A stretch of 64,000 nt of DNA from Collinsella aerofaciens (GTDB lineage: Bacteria > Actinomycetota > Coriobacteriia > Coriobacteriales > Coriobacteriaceae), in the NCBI RefSeq assembly GCF_902364945.1, contig NZ_CABJFS010000003.1:62001-126000 (forward strand), in the 5' to 3' direction. Below are positions 8,739 through 17,544 of this stretch, one piece after another (positions within the stretch are counted from its first letter, which is position 1; each line of letters opens with the position of its first letter). A program made the translations under genes and the position numbers. Under the pieces are notes generated by a model, which worked only from the letters and a program-made list of their open reading frames with translations, did no database searches and had not been told where the DNA came from.

Positions 8739-9821
8739 ATGCGCACGATCGGAATGAGCGACTATACCGTTGGCGAAGACTGCTTTGACGAGCTGCACGG
8801 CGCGTTGGCCGAGTACGGAGCAACCAAGGTCGCCATCATTGGTGGTAAACGAGCACTGGCCGCAGCACTTCCCGGTATCGAAGCTGCGCTGGCAGGTACC
8901 GACGTCGAGATTCTGGAGACGCGCGTCTACGGCACCAACAGTACGCGCGCAAATATCGCCAAGGTCGTAAACTCCCCTGCCTGTCAGGAAGCCGACGTGC
9001 TCATCGCATGCGGCGGCGGCAAGGCGCTCGACACCGTGAAGACCGCTGCCATTGAGCTCAAGAAGATCGTCTTCACCGTCCCGACGATCTGTTCCAACTG
9101 CTCCGCCGCGACCGCCATTGCCGTTGTCTACAACGACGACGGCTCGCTCGAGGGCTATTCGTACCCTAACCGACCTGCGCATATCTTTATCAACCCCAAG
9201 ATCATCGCCGAGGCTCCGGCGGAGTACTTCTGGGCCGGCGTGGGTGATGCCCTGTCCAAGCAGCCCGAGGTCGAGTACGCCACGAGCGCCGGCAACCTGG
9301 AGCACACGGCAGGCCTTGGCCTAGCACTCGCCCACACCTGCTCCGAGCCGCTGTTTGCCTTTGGCGTCCAGGGTCTTGAGGACGTGCGCCAGGACCAGTC
9401 GACCGAAGCCGTCAAGCAGATCGCGCTCGACATCGTGGTCAACACGGGCTACGTCTCCAACCTGACCAACCAAAACGATTACTACTACAACTCGAGCGTG
9501 GCGCACGCGTTCTACAACGCTTCCTGCAGCATTCCGCGCGAGGGCTCCTACCTGCACGGCGAGGTCGTAAGCCTGGGTGTGCTGGTACTGTTCGCCTATA
9601 CGGGCGATACCGAGAACCTTGAGCGCTACGCCGCCTTTAACAATCAGATGGGCCTGCCCGTGACGCTTGAGCAGGTCGGGCTTTCCGAGGCTGATATCCC
9701 TGCCCTGTGCGAGTACGCGCACGCCACCAACGAATGGAAGCAAGGCAACCCGGAGCCCTTCACCGACGAGAAATTCGCCGCCGCCATCAAGGCCGCCAAC
9801 GCTTACGGCCACACGCTCTAG
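8739..9821 (+). CDS. Iron-containing alcohol dehydrogenase, glycerol dehydrogenase-like
   Basis: A 360-residue NAD-dependent dehydrogenase of the glycerol dehydrogenase/DHQ-synthase-like fold. The dinucleotide loop CGGGKALD (about residues 90-97), the TICSNCSAATAIAVV block after it, and metal ligands near GVGDALSKQPE (Asp), HTAGLGLALAH and SYLHGEVVSLGV (His) are all visible. ATG 8739 was chosen; the upstream sequence AAGAAGA is a modest ribosome site. It is transcribed away from ileS and is followed by a palindromic repeat with a T run. The substrate could be glycerol, 1,2-propanediol or a related hydroxy compound. Confidence 0.85.
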   Translation: MRTIGMSDYTVGEDCFDELHGALAEYGATKVAIIGGKRALAAALPGIEAALAGTDVEILETRVYGTNSTRANIAKVVNSPACQEADVLIACGGGKALDTVKTAAIELKKIVFTVPTICSNCSAATAIAVVYNDDGSLEGYSYPNRPAHIFINPKIIAEAPAEYFWAGVGDALSKQPEVEYATSAGNLEHTAGLGLALAHTCSEPLFAFGVQGLEDVRQDQSTEAVKQIALDIVVNTGYVSNLTNQNDYYYNSSVAHAFYNASCSIPREGSYLHGEVVSLGVLVLFAYTGDTENLERYAAFNNQMGLPVTLEQVGLSEADIPALCEYAHATNEWKQGNPEPFTDEKFAAAIKAANAYGHTL

Positions 9822-9830
9822 GACCGACCC

Positions 9831-9871
9831 AAAACCACCACAAAGGGGACGGGCACCTTTCTGGTGGTTTT
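9831..9871. repeat. Palindromic intergenic repeat, CCACCA-arm family, copy 2
   Basis: Arms AAAACCACCA and CTGGTGGTTT with an inner GGGGACGGGCACC, the reverse complement of the core in copy 1 (2194-2234). It begins 9 bases after the dehydrogenase stop and is followed by a T run, so it probably doubles as a terminator. Confidence 0.75.
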
Positions 9872-10335
9872 TTATTGCTCCAGCATTCAGTTCGTACTCG
9901 AACCCGATTCTTTACGAGAAAGGGTTCGGGTACGTTTTTTGTTTATCGGAAATTCTGCGGAAGGACTACTCGGAACGGTAAACAGAAACGAACAGAGGGA
10001 GGGTATCATCGTGGTGATGGTATCCTGCCTTTTGTTTTGCAGGATCAAGGTCGCTTTATGCGAACTTGATCGCCACTTATATGGCGCATTGATGGCAATT
10101 GCTTCGTACGTGCATACCGGGAGCCTGTACACCTCTGGCAAGGCGTAGCACACTAGACTTTGTTCCAAAGTCCGTGTGCTAAGGGGGCAGGCCCCTTAGA
10201 ATTCCTGTGGAGTGTGTACGCACGTACGCAGGAAAACGGCAAAATTTCGCTATATCAGGGCGTTCTTTCATTGGAGAGTATGGTATACACGGCTTAGTTC
10301 AACAAATAAGAATTTATATATAAAGGAGAATACTG
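9872..10335. other. Gene-free interval with several hairpins ahead of an AT-rich import
   Basis: No convincing gene. It holds a terminator-like hairpin at about 9898-9941 (CGAACCC and GGGTTCG arms plus a T run), a GGTATCATC/GATGGTATCC hairpin at about 10004-10027, the hairpin at 10145-10181 and a CTAAGGGG/CCCCTTAG palindrome at about 10180-10200. Base composition falls sharply after about 10200. Confidence 0.5.
10145..10181. repeat. Near-perfect 37-base hairpin at the edge of the AT-rich segment
   Basis: Arms TAGCACAC-GACTTTG and CAAAGTC-TGTGCTA with a 3-base loop. It directly precedes a CTAAGGGG/CCCCTTAG palindrome and marks the start of foreign-looking DNA. Confidence 0.6.
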
Positions 10336-10938
10336 ATGAAACTGTTTTTATGTTCTCACTTTTCAAGTGTAGGAAGTCTGATTAAGGAAGAAGTTGAAAG
10401 TAAAAAAGTCGCATTTATTCCAACAGCTTCGCTGCGTGAAGGCTACACCGGTTATGTCGGCTCGGCTCGAAAATTATTCAAAAAGTTGGGAGCAATCGTA
10501 ACTGAAATTGATATTTCAACGGAGGCTTATTCAACGATACAGTCTCTTTTTGAAGATGCGGATGTGATCTATTTTACCGGCGGAAATTCTTTTTTCCTTA
10601 TAGACCAGCTCCGTAAAACGGGAACGGATGAGCTGTTGAAGAAAGAATTGGCAAAAGGAAAACTGATGATTGGTGAATCGGCAGGTGCGATTGTATGCGC
10701 TCCAAGCATCCAATATATCGAGCAAATGGATGAAAAGCCGGAGGACTACTCACAAGAAGATGATGCAGGGCTTAATTTGATTGATTTCTATGTTCTTCCG
10801 CATTTTCTTACAGCACCATTTAAGAAAGTTACCGAGAAAATAATAACTGAGTTTTCGGATTTGAATCTATGCCCAATTAACAATCGTCAGGGAATTGTAA
10901 TTGATGGTGAAGGTTCAAAGGTTATTTGCAAAGAGTAA
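10336..10938 (+). CDS. Peptidase S51 (peptidase E-like) protein
   Basis: A 200-residue protein of the S51 dipeptidase family, with the nucleophile elbow GESAGA (Ser115), a TGGNSFFL block at 81-88 and a possible catalytic His at 156 in VLPHFL. Related enzymes hydrolyse Asp-Xaa dipeptides; some family members act otherwise (cyanophycinase). A strong ribosome site AAAGGAGAA precedes ATG 10336. The gene is clearly AT-rich with Firmicutes-like codon use, unlike its neighbours, and lies between a hairpin cluster and transposase/recombinase remnants, so it was probably acquired horizontally. Confidence 0.82.
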   Translation: MKLFLCSHFSSVGSLIKEEVESKKVAFIPTASLREGYTGYVGSARKLFKKLGAIVTEIDISTEAYSTIQSLFEDADVIYFTGGNSFFLIDQLRKTGTDELLKKELAKGKLMIGESAGAIVCAPSIQYIEQMDEKPEDYSQEDDAGLNLIDFYVLPHFLTAPFKKVTEKIITEFSDLNLCPINNRQGIVIDGEGSKVICKE

Positions 10939-11052
10939 TTTAAAATTCCAGTTTGCTGCACTCGTTCCTAGCAGGGTTTGGGGCAGGCACGCCCCAACAA
11001 GAAGCCGTCCCAAAGGGGCAAGAATGGGGACTGCGGACGATTTCTTGGACCG

Positions 11053-11280
11053 TTACGCGGCCCTTCCCAGCGCGGAGCGGAACTCGGCCGGCGTGCGGCC
11101 GCCGAGCGCATCGCTGCGCCTCTCCGTATTGTATCGGCCGATCCAGCCCCCGAGTTCCTCGATGAAGCGGGCGGGGGTCCAGTCCGACCAGTCCCTGCCG
11201 TGCCAGAACTCCTTCTTGAGCAGGCCGAAGAAGCCCTCCATCGCCGCGTTGTCCGGGCTGCAGCCCTTGGCGGACTGGAT
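11053..11280 (-). pseudogene. IS3-family transposase (OrfB) C-terminal remnant
   Basis: About 75 residues of a DDE integrase end: AKGCSPDNAAMEGFFGLLK, then RYNTERR and the terminal GGRTPAEFRSAL. These match the last part of IS3/IS150-type OrfB, including the region of the catalytic Glu (MEGFF). Upstream the frame meets a stop at about 11290 and the catalytic core is missing, so this is a truncated insertion sequence. Confidence 0.8.
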
Positions 11281-11381
11281 TGGCTACGCTGATGTGGACA
11301 GTTCCGGGAGAGGCACAAGAGACGGGAAGGCCGTGTGCGCGTTCCTGCGCGAGGGCCGTGGGGAGGGGCTGCCTGGGTACG

Positions 11382-11528
11382 GCGCCTGTCAACTCGGTCT
11401 ACGTCTTTGATGACCGGGTCGTACTCAATATCAACTTCACGGATGATACCAAAACGGTCACCCGTGAGGAAGTGTTGGGTTCGAGTGCTGTGGACAATGT
11501 TCCAGCATGCTGGGATCGAACTCGCTAG
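11382..11528 (+). pseudogene. Large serine recombinase C-terminal remnant
   Basis: The plus-strand frame reads NSVYVFDDRVVLNINF, then TKTVTREEVLGSS. That is the usual end of TnpX/Ccr-type large serine recombinases (pattern VYVYDDKIVL, then TKTI and a short acidic end). Everything before about residue 35 of this frame is unrelated, so only the tail remains. Its 3' part overlaps the end of the DUF523 gene on the other strand. It probably marks the edge of an integrated element that was later deleted. Confidence 0.6.
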
Positions 11529-11949
11529 CCGGAATCACACGGTACCCGTGACGCAGCAGCAGATCGACAAAAACACCATTGCCCGCGGTGAGCGTACCGC
11601 TAAAGGTGCCATCGTAGACGTGACCCGTACCGCACGAGGGGCTGCGGTCCTGCAAAATGCACGCAACGATCTCGGACGGGCCGCCCGCCTGCTCGCACAT
11701 ATCGAGCGCGCGCTGAGCACCCTGGCGAAACTCGCGATCGACCGAGATGCCCTCGCAGGTACAAACCTCGCCATTCACAATCTCGGACGGCTTGCGCGGT
11801 GTGGGCAAGCCGCCAAAAACCTCGGGGCACACCAACAGGACCTCGGTCCCTGTGCGTTCGCAGGCCTCGACCAACGCGCGATGGTAATTGTCGAGCCCGT
11901 TATATTTGCAGCTCTCTCCCATCAAGCAGGCACTCACCACGATCTTCAT
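11458..11949 (-). CDS. DUF523 family protein
   Basis: A 163-residue protein with the family features: an N-terminal SACLMGESCKYNG with two cysteines, CPEVFGGLPTPR, and a SPSCG motif in the second half. The cysteines suggest a metal or Fe-S site; the function of the family is unknown. ATG 11949 has GGGAGGGATATGT before it. The last about 15 residues run into the recombinase remnant on the opposite strand, so the native C-terminus may have been replaced by the insertion. Confidence 0.85.
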   Translation of the reverse strand: MKIVVSACLMGESCKYNGLDNYHRALVEACERTGTEVLLVCPEVFGGLPTPRKPSEIVNGEVCTCEGISVDREFRQGAQRALDMCEQAGGPSEIVACILQDRSPSCGTGHVYDGTFSGTLTAGNGVFVDLLLRHGYRVIPASEFDPSMLEHCPQHSNPTLPHG

Positions 11950-11969
11950 ACATATCCCTCCCAAACAAA

Positions 11970-12004
11970 ACGCCCCATTTGAGATAGAAACTCAAATGGG
12001 GCGT
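11970..12004 (-). terminator. Rho-independent terminator of ftsH
   Basis: A 13-bp perfect stem (CGCCCCATTTGAG and its complement) followed on the minus strand by TTTTG, 20 bases after the ftsH stop. Confidence 0.85.
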
Positions 12005-12024
12005 TCGACGTTGTGCAACCAGCC

Positions 12025-13932
12025 TTACTGCTGCTTTGGCATCAGCGGATTCTCGCGCGTGAGGAGATTCATGAACTCCTCGCCCGTGATCGTCTCCTTC
12101 TTGTACAGATAACGAGCCAGCTCATGGAGCTTAAACTTGTTCTCCTTGAGGATCTGCAGGGCGCGGTCATGTGCGTCCTCGATCAGCTTGGCGACGATCG
12201 CGTCGACGCGCTCGGCCGTACCGGGGGCACAGGTGAGCGACGTGTCCTGGTTGAGGTAGGCATTCTGAACGGTACCGAGCGCCATCATGCCAAACTCTTC
12301 CGACATACCAAAGCGCGTCACCATGTTGCGGGCGAGCTTGGTGGCCTGCTCGATATCATTGGCCGCGCCAGTCGTCATCTCACCAAAGATGAGCTCCTCG
12401 GCAGCACGTCCGCCGCAGTAGACAGCGAGCTTGTCGAGCACCTCCTGGCGCGTGGTCAAGAAGCGCTCGTCCTCCTCGACCTGCATGGTGTAGCCCAGAG
12501 CACCGCTCGTACGCGGCACGATGGTGATCTTCGTAACCGGCGCAGAACCCTTCTGGCGGGCGGCAACGATGGCATGGCCGATCTCGTGATAGGACACGAC
12601 CTGTTTCTCGTGATCGGACAGCACCGTGGACTTACGCTGCTGGCCGGCGATGACGACCTCCACCGACTCCTCAAAGTCATCCTGCGTGGCGCGCTTGCGA
12701 CCCTCGCGGACGGCGCGCAGGGCGCCCTCGTTGATGATGTTGGCCAGGTCGGCACCCGAGGCGCCAGGCGTGGCGCGGGCGATCGCGGTCAGGTCGATCG
12801 GCGGCTGCGTCTTCACGCTCTTGGCGTGCAGTTCAAGGATATTCTTGCGACCGGTCAGGTCGGGCAGCTCAACGGGGATGCGGCGGTCGAAGCGGCCGGG
12901 GCGCAGCAGGGCCGGATCAAGGCTGTCGGGACGGTTGGTCGCAGCGAGGACGACGATACCCTTGTGGTTATCGAATCCATCCATCTCGGTCAGCAGCTGA
13001 TTGAGCGTCTGCTCGCGCTCGTCGTTGCCACTAAAGCCGCCGCCATCGCGCTTCTTGCCGATGGTATCGATCTCGTCGATAAAGACGATGCACGGGGCCT
13101 TTTCCTTGGCCTGCTTAAACAGGTCGCGAACCTTAGCGGCGCCGCGGCCGACAAACATCTCAACAAACTCAGAACCAGAAATACTAAAGAACGGCACGCC
13201 CGCCTCGCCGGCCACAGCCTTGGCGAGCAGGGTTTTACCGGTACCCGGAGGGCCGACAAGGAGAGCGCCGCGTGGCAGTTTGGCGCCGATCTCCTCGTAG
13301 CGCTGCGGCTTCTCCAGAAAGTCGACGACCTCCTTGAGGGACTCCTTAGCCTCTTCCTGGCCGGCGACATCCTTAAAGGTCACGCCCACGTCCTTGGAGG
13401 CGATCACGCGCGCGCCGGACTTGCCCAGTCCGCCGCCGCCAAAACCACCGCCGCCAAAGTTCATCGACGGACCGTCATCACCCATGGCCTTCTTCATGCG
13501 GCGGTTGAGCCACCAGCCAATCAGGAAGAAAATCACCATGGGAAGAATGAGGGTGAGCAGGTAGTAGGTCATCAGGCCCGAGTTCTTATCGGGAACGACC
13601 GACTCAAGCGAAGCACCGGACTCAAGCACGCGATCGGTAAAGCCCGCGTCATTCGGCACACCGGTCGTCTTGTAGGCGATATTCTCGTCCTCGCCCTTCT
13701 TGGTGTAATAAATCGTGTAATCGTCCGTGTTGTACTCGACCTTGTCGACGCTCTTCTTATCGAGCGCTTTGACAAACGTCGAGTAATCGGTCTTCGTAAT
13801 CTGCTGCGTGTGACCGATGTTGGGGAACAGAACGGTCGAGAGCACGAGGTAGACGACGAAGGCGATGAGCACGTAGAGGATCATATTCCGTCTACGTTTA
13901 TTGTCATCCATCTCCATCTGCTTGAACTCCAT
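12025..13932 (-). CDS. ftsH: ATP-dependent zinc metalloprotease FtsH
   Basis: A 635-residue membrane-anchored AAA+ protease that degrades misassembled membrane proteins and regulators. Two membrane helices (about 17-35 and 122-142) flank an extracytoplasmic segment, followed by a glycine-rich linker (158-172), Walker A GPPGTGKT at 227-234, FIDEID, the second region of homology near 333-350, and the zinc site HEIGH at 449-453. ATG 13932 is used; in-frame ATGs at residues 6 and 8 are as likely, because the best purine-rich site (GATGGAG) precedes them. Ends in a strong terminator. Confidence 0.96.
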   Translation of the reverse strand: MEFKQMEMDDNKRRRNMILYVLIAFVVYLVLSTVLFPNIGHTQQITKTDYSTFVKALDKKSVDKVEYNTDDYTIYYTKKGEDENIAYKTTGVPNDAGFTDRVLESGASLESVVPDKNSGLMTYYLLTLILPMVIFFLIGWWLNRRMKKAMGDDGPSMNFGGGGFGGGGLGKSGARVIASKDVGVTFKDVAGQEEAKESLKEVVDFLEKPQRYEEIGAKLPRGALLVGPPGTGKTLLAKAVAGEAGVPFFSISGSEFVEMFVGRGAAKVRDLFKQAKEKAPCIVFIDEIDTIGKKRDGGGFSGNDEREQTLNQLLTEMDGFDNHKGIVVLAATNRPDSLDPALLRPGRFDRRIPVELPDLTGRKNILELHAKSVKTQPPIDLTAIARATPGASGADLANIINEGALRAVREGRKRATQDDFEESVEVVIAGQQRKSTVLSDHEKQVVSYHEIGHAIVAARQKGSAPVTKITIVPRTSGALGYTMQVEEDERFLTTRQEVLDKLAVYCGGRAAEELIFGEMTTGAANDIEQATKLARNMVTRFGMSEEFGMMALGTVQNAYLNQDTSLTCAPGTAERVDAIVAKLIEDAHDRALQILKENKFKLHELARYLYKKETITGEEFMNLLTRENPLMPKQQ

Positions 13933-14018
13933 CTACTGGGGTTGATAATTTTTTCTAGAATACCCAACCCGGACGGCGATAAACCGACGCCGGGCACGAA
14001 AGGACAGAGAAGGCATCA

Positions 14019-14495
14019 CTGGGAGTCGGCAAGGTTCAAATCTATACGGGCGACGGCAAGGGCAAGACGACGGCTGCGCTGGGGCTTGCGCTGCGCGCCA
14101 CGGGCTATGGACTTAACGTACTCATGCTTCAGTTTGCCAAGAAGCTGCACTGCGCCGAACACGATGCCGCGCCGCGCCTGGGACTGCGCATTGTACAGGC
14201 CGATCGCGACACGCCCGAGGCTTGCGCCGAGCAGATCATGGAACTTGCACGCGAACAGATCTCGCAGGTCGACGTGCTCATTTTGGATGAACTCGGCGAG
14301 GCCATGCGACGGGGCTTTGTGACGCGCGAAGATGTCGAAGCGTTGATCGCGATGAAACCAACCACCACGGAGCTCGTGCTCACCGGCCGCGGTCTGCTGC
14401 CCCACGCCAATCTGGCAGACCTGGTCACCGAAATGCGCCCCGTCAAACACTACTTCGACGAAGGCCTCCTAGCCCGCCAAGGCATCGAATACTAG
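14019..14495 (+). CDS. Corrinoid (cob(I)yrinic acid a,c-diamide) adenosyltransferase, CobA/BtuR type
   Basis: A 158-residue P-loop enzyme that transfers the adenosyl group of ATP to cobalt in corrinoids. It starts with VQIYTGDGKGKTTAALG, the family-specific P-loop (about 11-18), and has VLILDELGEA as Walker B. The reading frame is open from a TAA at 13980 but contains no ATG, GTG or TTG before the conserved N-terminus. The best candidate is CTG at 14019, five bases after AGAAGG. No cobalamin synthesis genes are nearby, so salvage is the likely role. It converges on the MATE gene, and both stop codons lie in one hairpin. Confidence 0.85.
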   Translation: MGVGKVQIYTGDGKGKTTAALGLALRATGYGLNVLMLQFAKKLHCAEHDAAPRLGLRIVQADRDTPEACAEQIMELAREQISQVDVLILDELGEAMRRGFVTREDVEALIAMKPTTTELVLTGRGLLPHANLADLVTEMRPVKHYFDEGLLARQGIEY

Positions 14496-14521
14496 CCATT
14501 GCGGACGTCCCCAATGGCTAG
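14492..14521. repeat. GTCCCC-loop hairpin repeat that supplies two stop codons
   Basis: Arms CTAGCCATT and AATGGCTAG around GCGGACGTCCCC. The TAG in the left arm ends the adenosyltransferase gene and the CTA in the right arm is the minus-strand stop of the MATE gene. Similar hairpins occur at 34884-34945. Confidence 0.75.
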
Positions 14522-15867
14522 GCAGTGGCGCGGCCTAGCCAGTTGCCGCTGTGATGGTAGACAGTGAACATCGCGGCGGTGATTACCCAGGTTACGGGGT
14601 AGACCAGCAGCAGATGCTCGAGCGAGGGGTCGAGCGGCATAATCGCGAACACCCACGCCACGCGGAGCACGACCGTGCCGAAGATCGTGAGCATCATAGG
14701 CTGGAAGCTCACGCCAGCGCCGCGGATGGAGCCAGACGCGTTTTCGATAATCGAGAAGATCGCGTAGAACGGCGCGATGAAATGAAGAATCGTCGTGGTG
14801 TAGGCCGAAATCGCGGCATCGTCGATGAACAAACGCGACAACGGACCCGAGAACACAAGCAGCACGGCAGACAGGCCACCAATGAGCATAAACGACAGCA
14901 CGAGCGACGTGTGGTATCCCTTTCGCATGCGATCGTAATTGCGCGCACCAAAGTTCTGCGCCGAGAACGTGGTGATCGACACGCCGAGCGCCTCGGTCAC
15001 CATCCAGATAATGCCGTCCAGGCGGCCGGAAAGGCCCCAAGCGGTCGTGACATCGGCACCAAACGAGTTGACCGACACCTGAATCAAAACGTTGGAGATC
15101 GAATACGCCGCAGACTGAACGCCCAGCGGAAGACCACACGAAAGCATGCTCTTGCAAATGCCGCGATCGATACCGAGCTTGGATAGCGACAACCGCCACG
15201 CACCCGGAGCGCGCATCATACGAACCAGAATCATCGAGGCATTGGTGCAGATAGTCAGCACGATCGCGATGCCGCAGCCCAGCGCTTCCATGTGCAGCAC
15301 GGCGACAAAGAGAATGTCGAATGCCACATTGACGAAGCAGCCGGATGCAATAATAACCGCCGGACCGCGCGTGTCGCCCACGGCGCGCAACAGCGCCGTC
15401 CCCATATTGAGCAGCAGCGCCGCAAACATGGCGGCAAAGTAGCAACGGGCATAGGCCACACCCTCGGCCAGCAGCTCATGCGGTGTATTCATCAACACAA
15501 GCATCGGCTCGACAAACACCATGCCCAGAATGGAAATGACAATGCCGCCCACCAGCGCGAGCGTCATAGCCGTATGGACCGATCGGCTCAGGCGCTCATC
15601 ATCGTGCCGACCAAAATACTGACCGGTAATGACCGCGCAGCCAGCGCCAACGCCAACGCAAAAGCCAATGCAGAGCTCGGTGAGCACCATCGTGGCTTGA
15701 ATGCCACCCAGCGCGAGCTTGCCGCCAAACTGGCCAACGATATACGTACCAATAAGCGTGTAAGCCTGCTGAAAAAACGAGCTAAAGAAGATAGGGACGC
15801 ACAGCGACAGCAGCTGTTGCCAAATGACACCCTGCGTTACATCGATAGCCGTAGATTTCTTAGCCAC
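14518..15867 (-). CDS. MATE family efflux transporter
   Basis: A 449-residue membrane protein with twelve predicted helices in two six-helix halves, as in the multidrug and toxic compound extrusion family. The N-terminal half carries the usual GQFGGKLALGG-like loop after helix 2 and a TALLRAVGDTRGP block between helices 5 and 6; the second half repeats the pattern (SGSIRGAG). It probably exports drugs or metabolites using Na+ or H+. The GTG at 15867 is chosen for its GGGGAGG site; an upstream TTG at 15900 has none. Confidence 0.88.
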   Translation of the reverse strand: MAKKSTAIDVTQGVIWQQLLSLCVPIFFSSFFQQAYTLIGTYIVGQFGGKLALGGIQATMVLTELCIGFCVGVGAGCAVITGQYFGRHDDERLSRSVHTAMTLALVGGIVISILGMVFVEPMLVLMNTPHELLAEGVAYARCYFAAMFAALLLNMGTALLRAVGDTRGPAVIIASGCFVNVAFDILFVAVLHMEALGCGIAIVLTICTNASMILVRMMRAPGAWRLSLSKLGIDRGICKSMLSCGLPLGVQSAAYSISNVLIQVSVNSFGADVTTAWGLSGRLDGIIWMVTEALGVSITTFSAQNFGARNYDRMRKGYHTSLVLSFMLIGGLSAVLLVFSGPLSRLFIDDAAISAYTTTILHFIAPFYAIFSIIENASGSIRGAGVSFQPMMLTIFGTVVLRVAWVFAIMPLDPSLEHLLLVYPVTWVITAAMFTVYHHSGNWLGRATA

Positions 15868-15992
15868 ACGCCCTCCCCACCAGCGTACGTCAAACAACAA
15901 AACGGCAATTTAAGACCAAAGCCAATACCAGCTTAGCACCGACCGACGTCGGCCGAAACGCCCCGAACCAGAGCCCGGTGCTAACTATCTGC

Positions 15993-16907
15993 CTAGTGAT
16001 ACAGCCCCGGCTGGTAGTGGTACTCGTTGCTCACATGCGGGCACAGCTGCCAAAAGGCAACAGCGCTTGCCGCGGCCACGTTGAGTGAATCGACCCCATG
16101 TGCCATCGGAATACGCACGGCGCGGTCGCAGCCTGCAATGGTCTTGGCGCCCAAGCCAGCACCCTCGGTGCCCATAAAGATTGCCAGGCGGTCAATCTCC
16201 TGGAGCGCGGGATCGTCCAGCGACACCGAATCATCCGTCAACGCCATAGCGGCACACGAAAAGCCGGCATCGTGTAGCGCCGCCAGCCCATCATGCGGCC
16301 ATACGCGCGCTTCGCTGCCAATGCGTGTCCAGGGCACCTGGAACACCGTGCCCATGCTCACGCGGGCCGAACGACGGTACAGCGGATCGCAGCACGTAGG
16401 GCTCACCAAAATGCCATCGACGTTCAGCGCAGCCGCCGAGCGGAAAATCGCGCCGACGTTGGTGTGGTCGACAATGCCCTCGAGCACGCACACGCGCACC
16501 GGGCGTTCCCCCGCCGCATCGACGACGCCACCCAAGAACTCGGCTACCGGAATCTGACGTGGACGACGGAATGCCGCGAGCGCACCGCGCGTCACATTGA
16601 AGCCCGTCAGCTGCTCCATAAGCTCCATGGAGGCAACGAACACAGGAACCGGACCCGCGCCCTCGCGCACAATCAGGCGCTCAAACAGCGGCATCATCTG
16701 GTCGAGCCAGCGCTCGCCCAAAAGAAAGCTCACCGGCTGGTATCCGGCGCGAACCGCACGCTCGATGACCTTGGCACTCTCGGCGATAAAAATGCCCTTC
16801 TGCGGCTCCAGCACGCAGCGAAGCTCACGCTCGGTCAGTCGCACGTAGGCATCGAGCCGCTCGTCCTCGAGCGAATCGATTCGCAGCACCTCAACGGCAT
16901 CAGTCAT
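15993..16907 (-). CDS. TrmH/SpoU family RNA 2'-O-methyltransferase
   Basis: A 304-residue SAM-dependent methyltransferase of the SPOUT (alpha/beta knot) class. The three SpoU motifs are in order: NVGAIFRSAAAL near 160, IFMGTEGAGLG near 255 and IPMAHGVDSLNVAAASAV near 280. The N-terminal domain resembles the substrate-binding domain of TrmH-like rRNA methyltransferases (ESAKVIERA). The target rRNA or tRNA position cannot be told from sequence. ATG 16907 is preferred over an ATG at 16940 because GAAGGG precedes it. Confidence 0.88.
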   Translation of the reverse strand: MTDAVEVLRIDSLEDERLDAYVRLTERELRCVLEPQKGIFIAESAKVIERAVRAGYQPVSFLLGERWLDQMMPLFERLIVREGAGPVPVFVASMELMEQLTGFNVTRGALAAFRRPRQIPVAEFLGGVVDAAGERPVRVCVLEGIVDHTNVGAIFRSAAALNVDGILVSPTCCDPLYRRSARVSMGTVFQVPWTRIGSEARVWPHDGLAALHDAGFSCAAMALTDDSVSLDDPALQEIDRLAIFMGTEGAGLGAKTIAGCDRAVRIPMAHGVDSLNVAAASAVAFWQLCPHVSNEYHYQPGLYH

Positions 16908-17016
16908 AGCAGCCAGCCCGCACCCTTCTTTACAGCACATCTATACCAAACGAGGCGACGCTAAGCGCCGCCCCATGCATTCAAACAACCCGATGATACC
17001 GTTCACGCCAGACGAT

Positions 17017-17535
17017 TTACGCCTCAACGCGACGATACGTCACGAACTCATAATCGAGACCCTCGTCACCCTCGCCCGCGGCAATCGTGGCAACACCGCA
17101 ACGCCGCGCAATCCCCCACGCGGGATCGGCATCCAAATCGGGAAAGTACGTATCCACGTCATGCACGCAATGGTCATGCGTAACCTCGGCCTCCACGCAA
17201 TACGGCAAAAACTGCCGATACACTTCGCCGCCGCCGATCACCCACGCAATGGGTTCATCGGCCACGGCGGCCAAGGCCTTGTCAACGCTATGCACCACGT
17301 CGACGCCCACGGGGGCAAAGCTCTCGTCGCGGGTGAGCACGATATTGCGACGGTTCTTAAGCGGACGCCCGCCGGGAAAACTCAGCAGCGTCTTGCGTCC
17401 CATAATGACCGGACAGCCTTTGGTGCACGCCACAAAATGGCGCATGTCGGCACGGTTGGACACCACCATGTCGCCCTCGCACCCAATACCCCAGTCATCG
17501 CACACGGCGACAATGGCTGAAAGCTTACACGTCAT
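17017..17535 (-). CDS. folA: Dihydrofolate reductase
   Basis: A 172-residue NADPH-dependent reductase regenerating tetrahydrofolate. Visible features are AVCDDWGIG at the N-terminus (Met20-loop equivalent), the cofactor motif IMGRKTLLSFPGG, and WVIGGGEVYRQFLP. ATG 17535 follows TAGGTGA, placed in the tail of thyA; an upstream GTG at 17544 would also be in frame. It follows thyA by about 10 bases, the common folate/thymidylate pair in which FolA restores the tetrahydrofolate oxidised by ThyA. Confidence 0.95.
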   Translation of the reverse strand: MTCKLSAIVAVCDDWGIGCEGDMVVSNRADMRHFVACTKGCPVIMGRKTLLSFPGGRPLKNRRNIVLTRDESFAPVGVDVVHSVDKALAAVADEPIAWVIGGGEVYRQFLPYCVEAEVTHDHCVHDVDTYFPDLDADPAWGIARRCGVATIAAGEGDEGLDYEFVTYRRVEA

Positions 17536-17544
17536 ACGCGTCAC

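Noticed and set aside
10940..11392. 150-codon minus-strand frame over the transposase tail
   Set aside because: It is out of frame with the real IS3 remnant, which reads at 11053-11280.
12013..14322. Long plus-strand open frame of 769 codons opposite ftsH
   Set aside because: It mirrors ftsH codon by codon, has no recognisable domain and lacks a ribosome site; high GC produces such antisense frames throughout the window.
16908..17016. Small gene between folA and the methyltransferase
   Set aside because: No frame longer than about 25 codons with a ribosome site; only a short GGCGACGCTAAGCGCCGCC-like palindrome.
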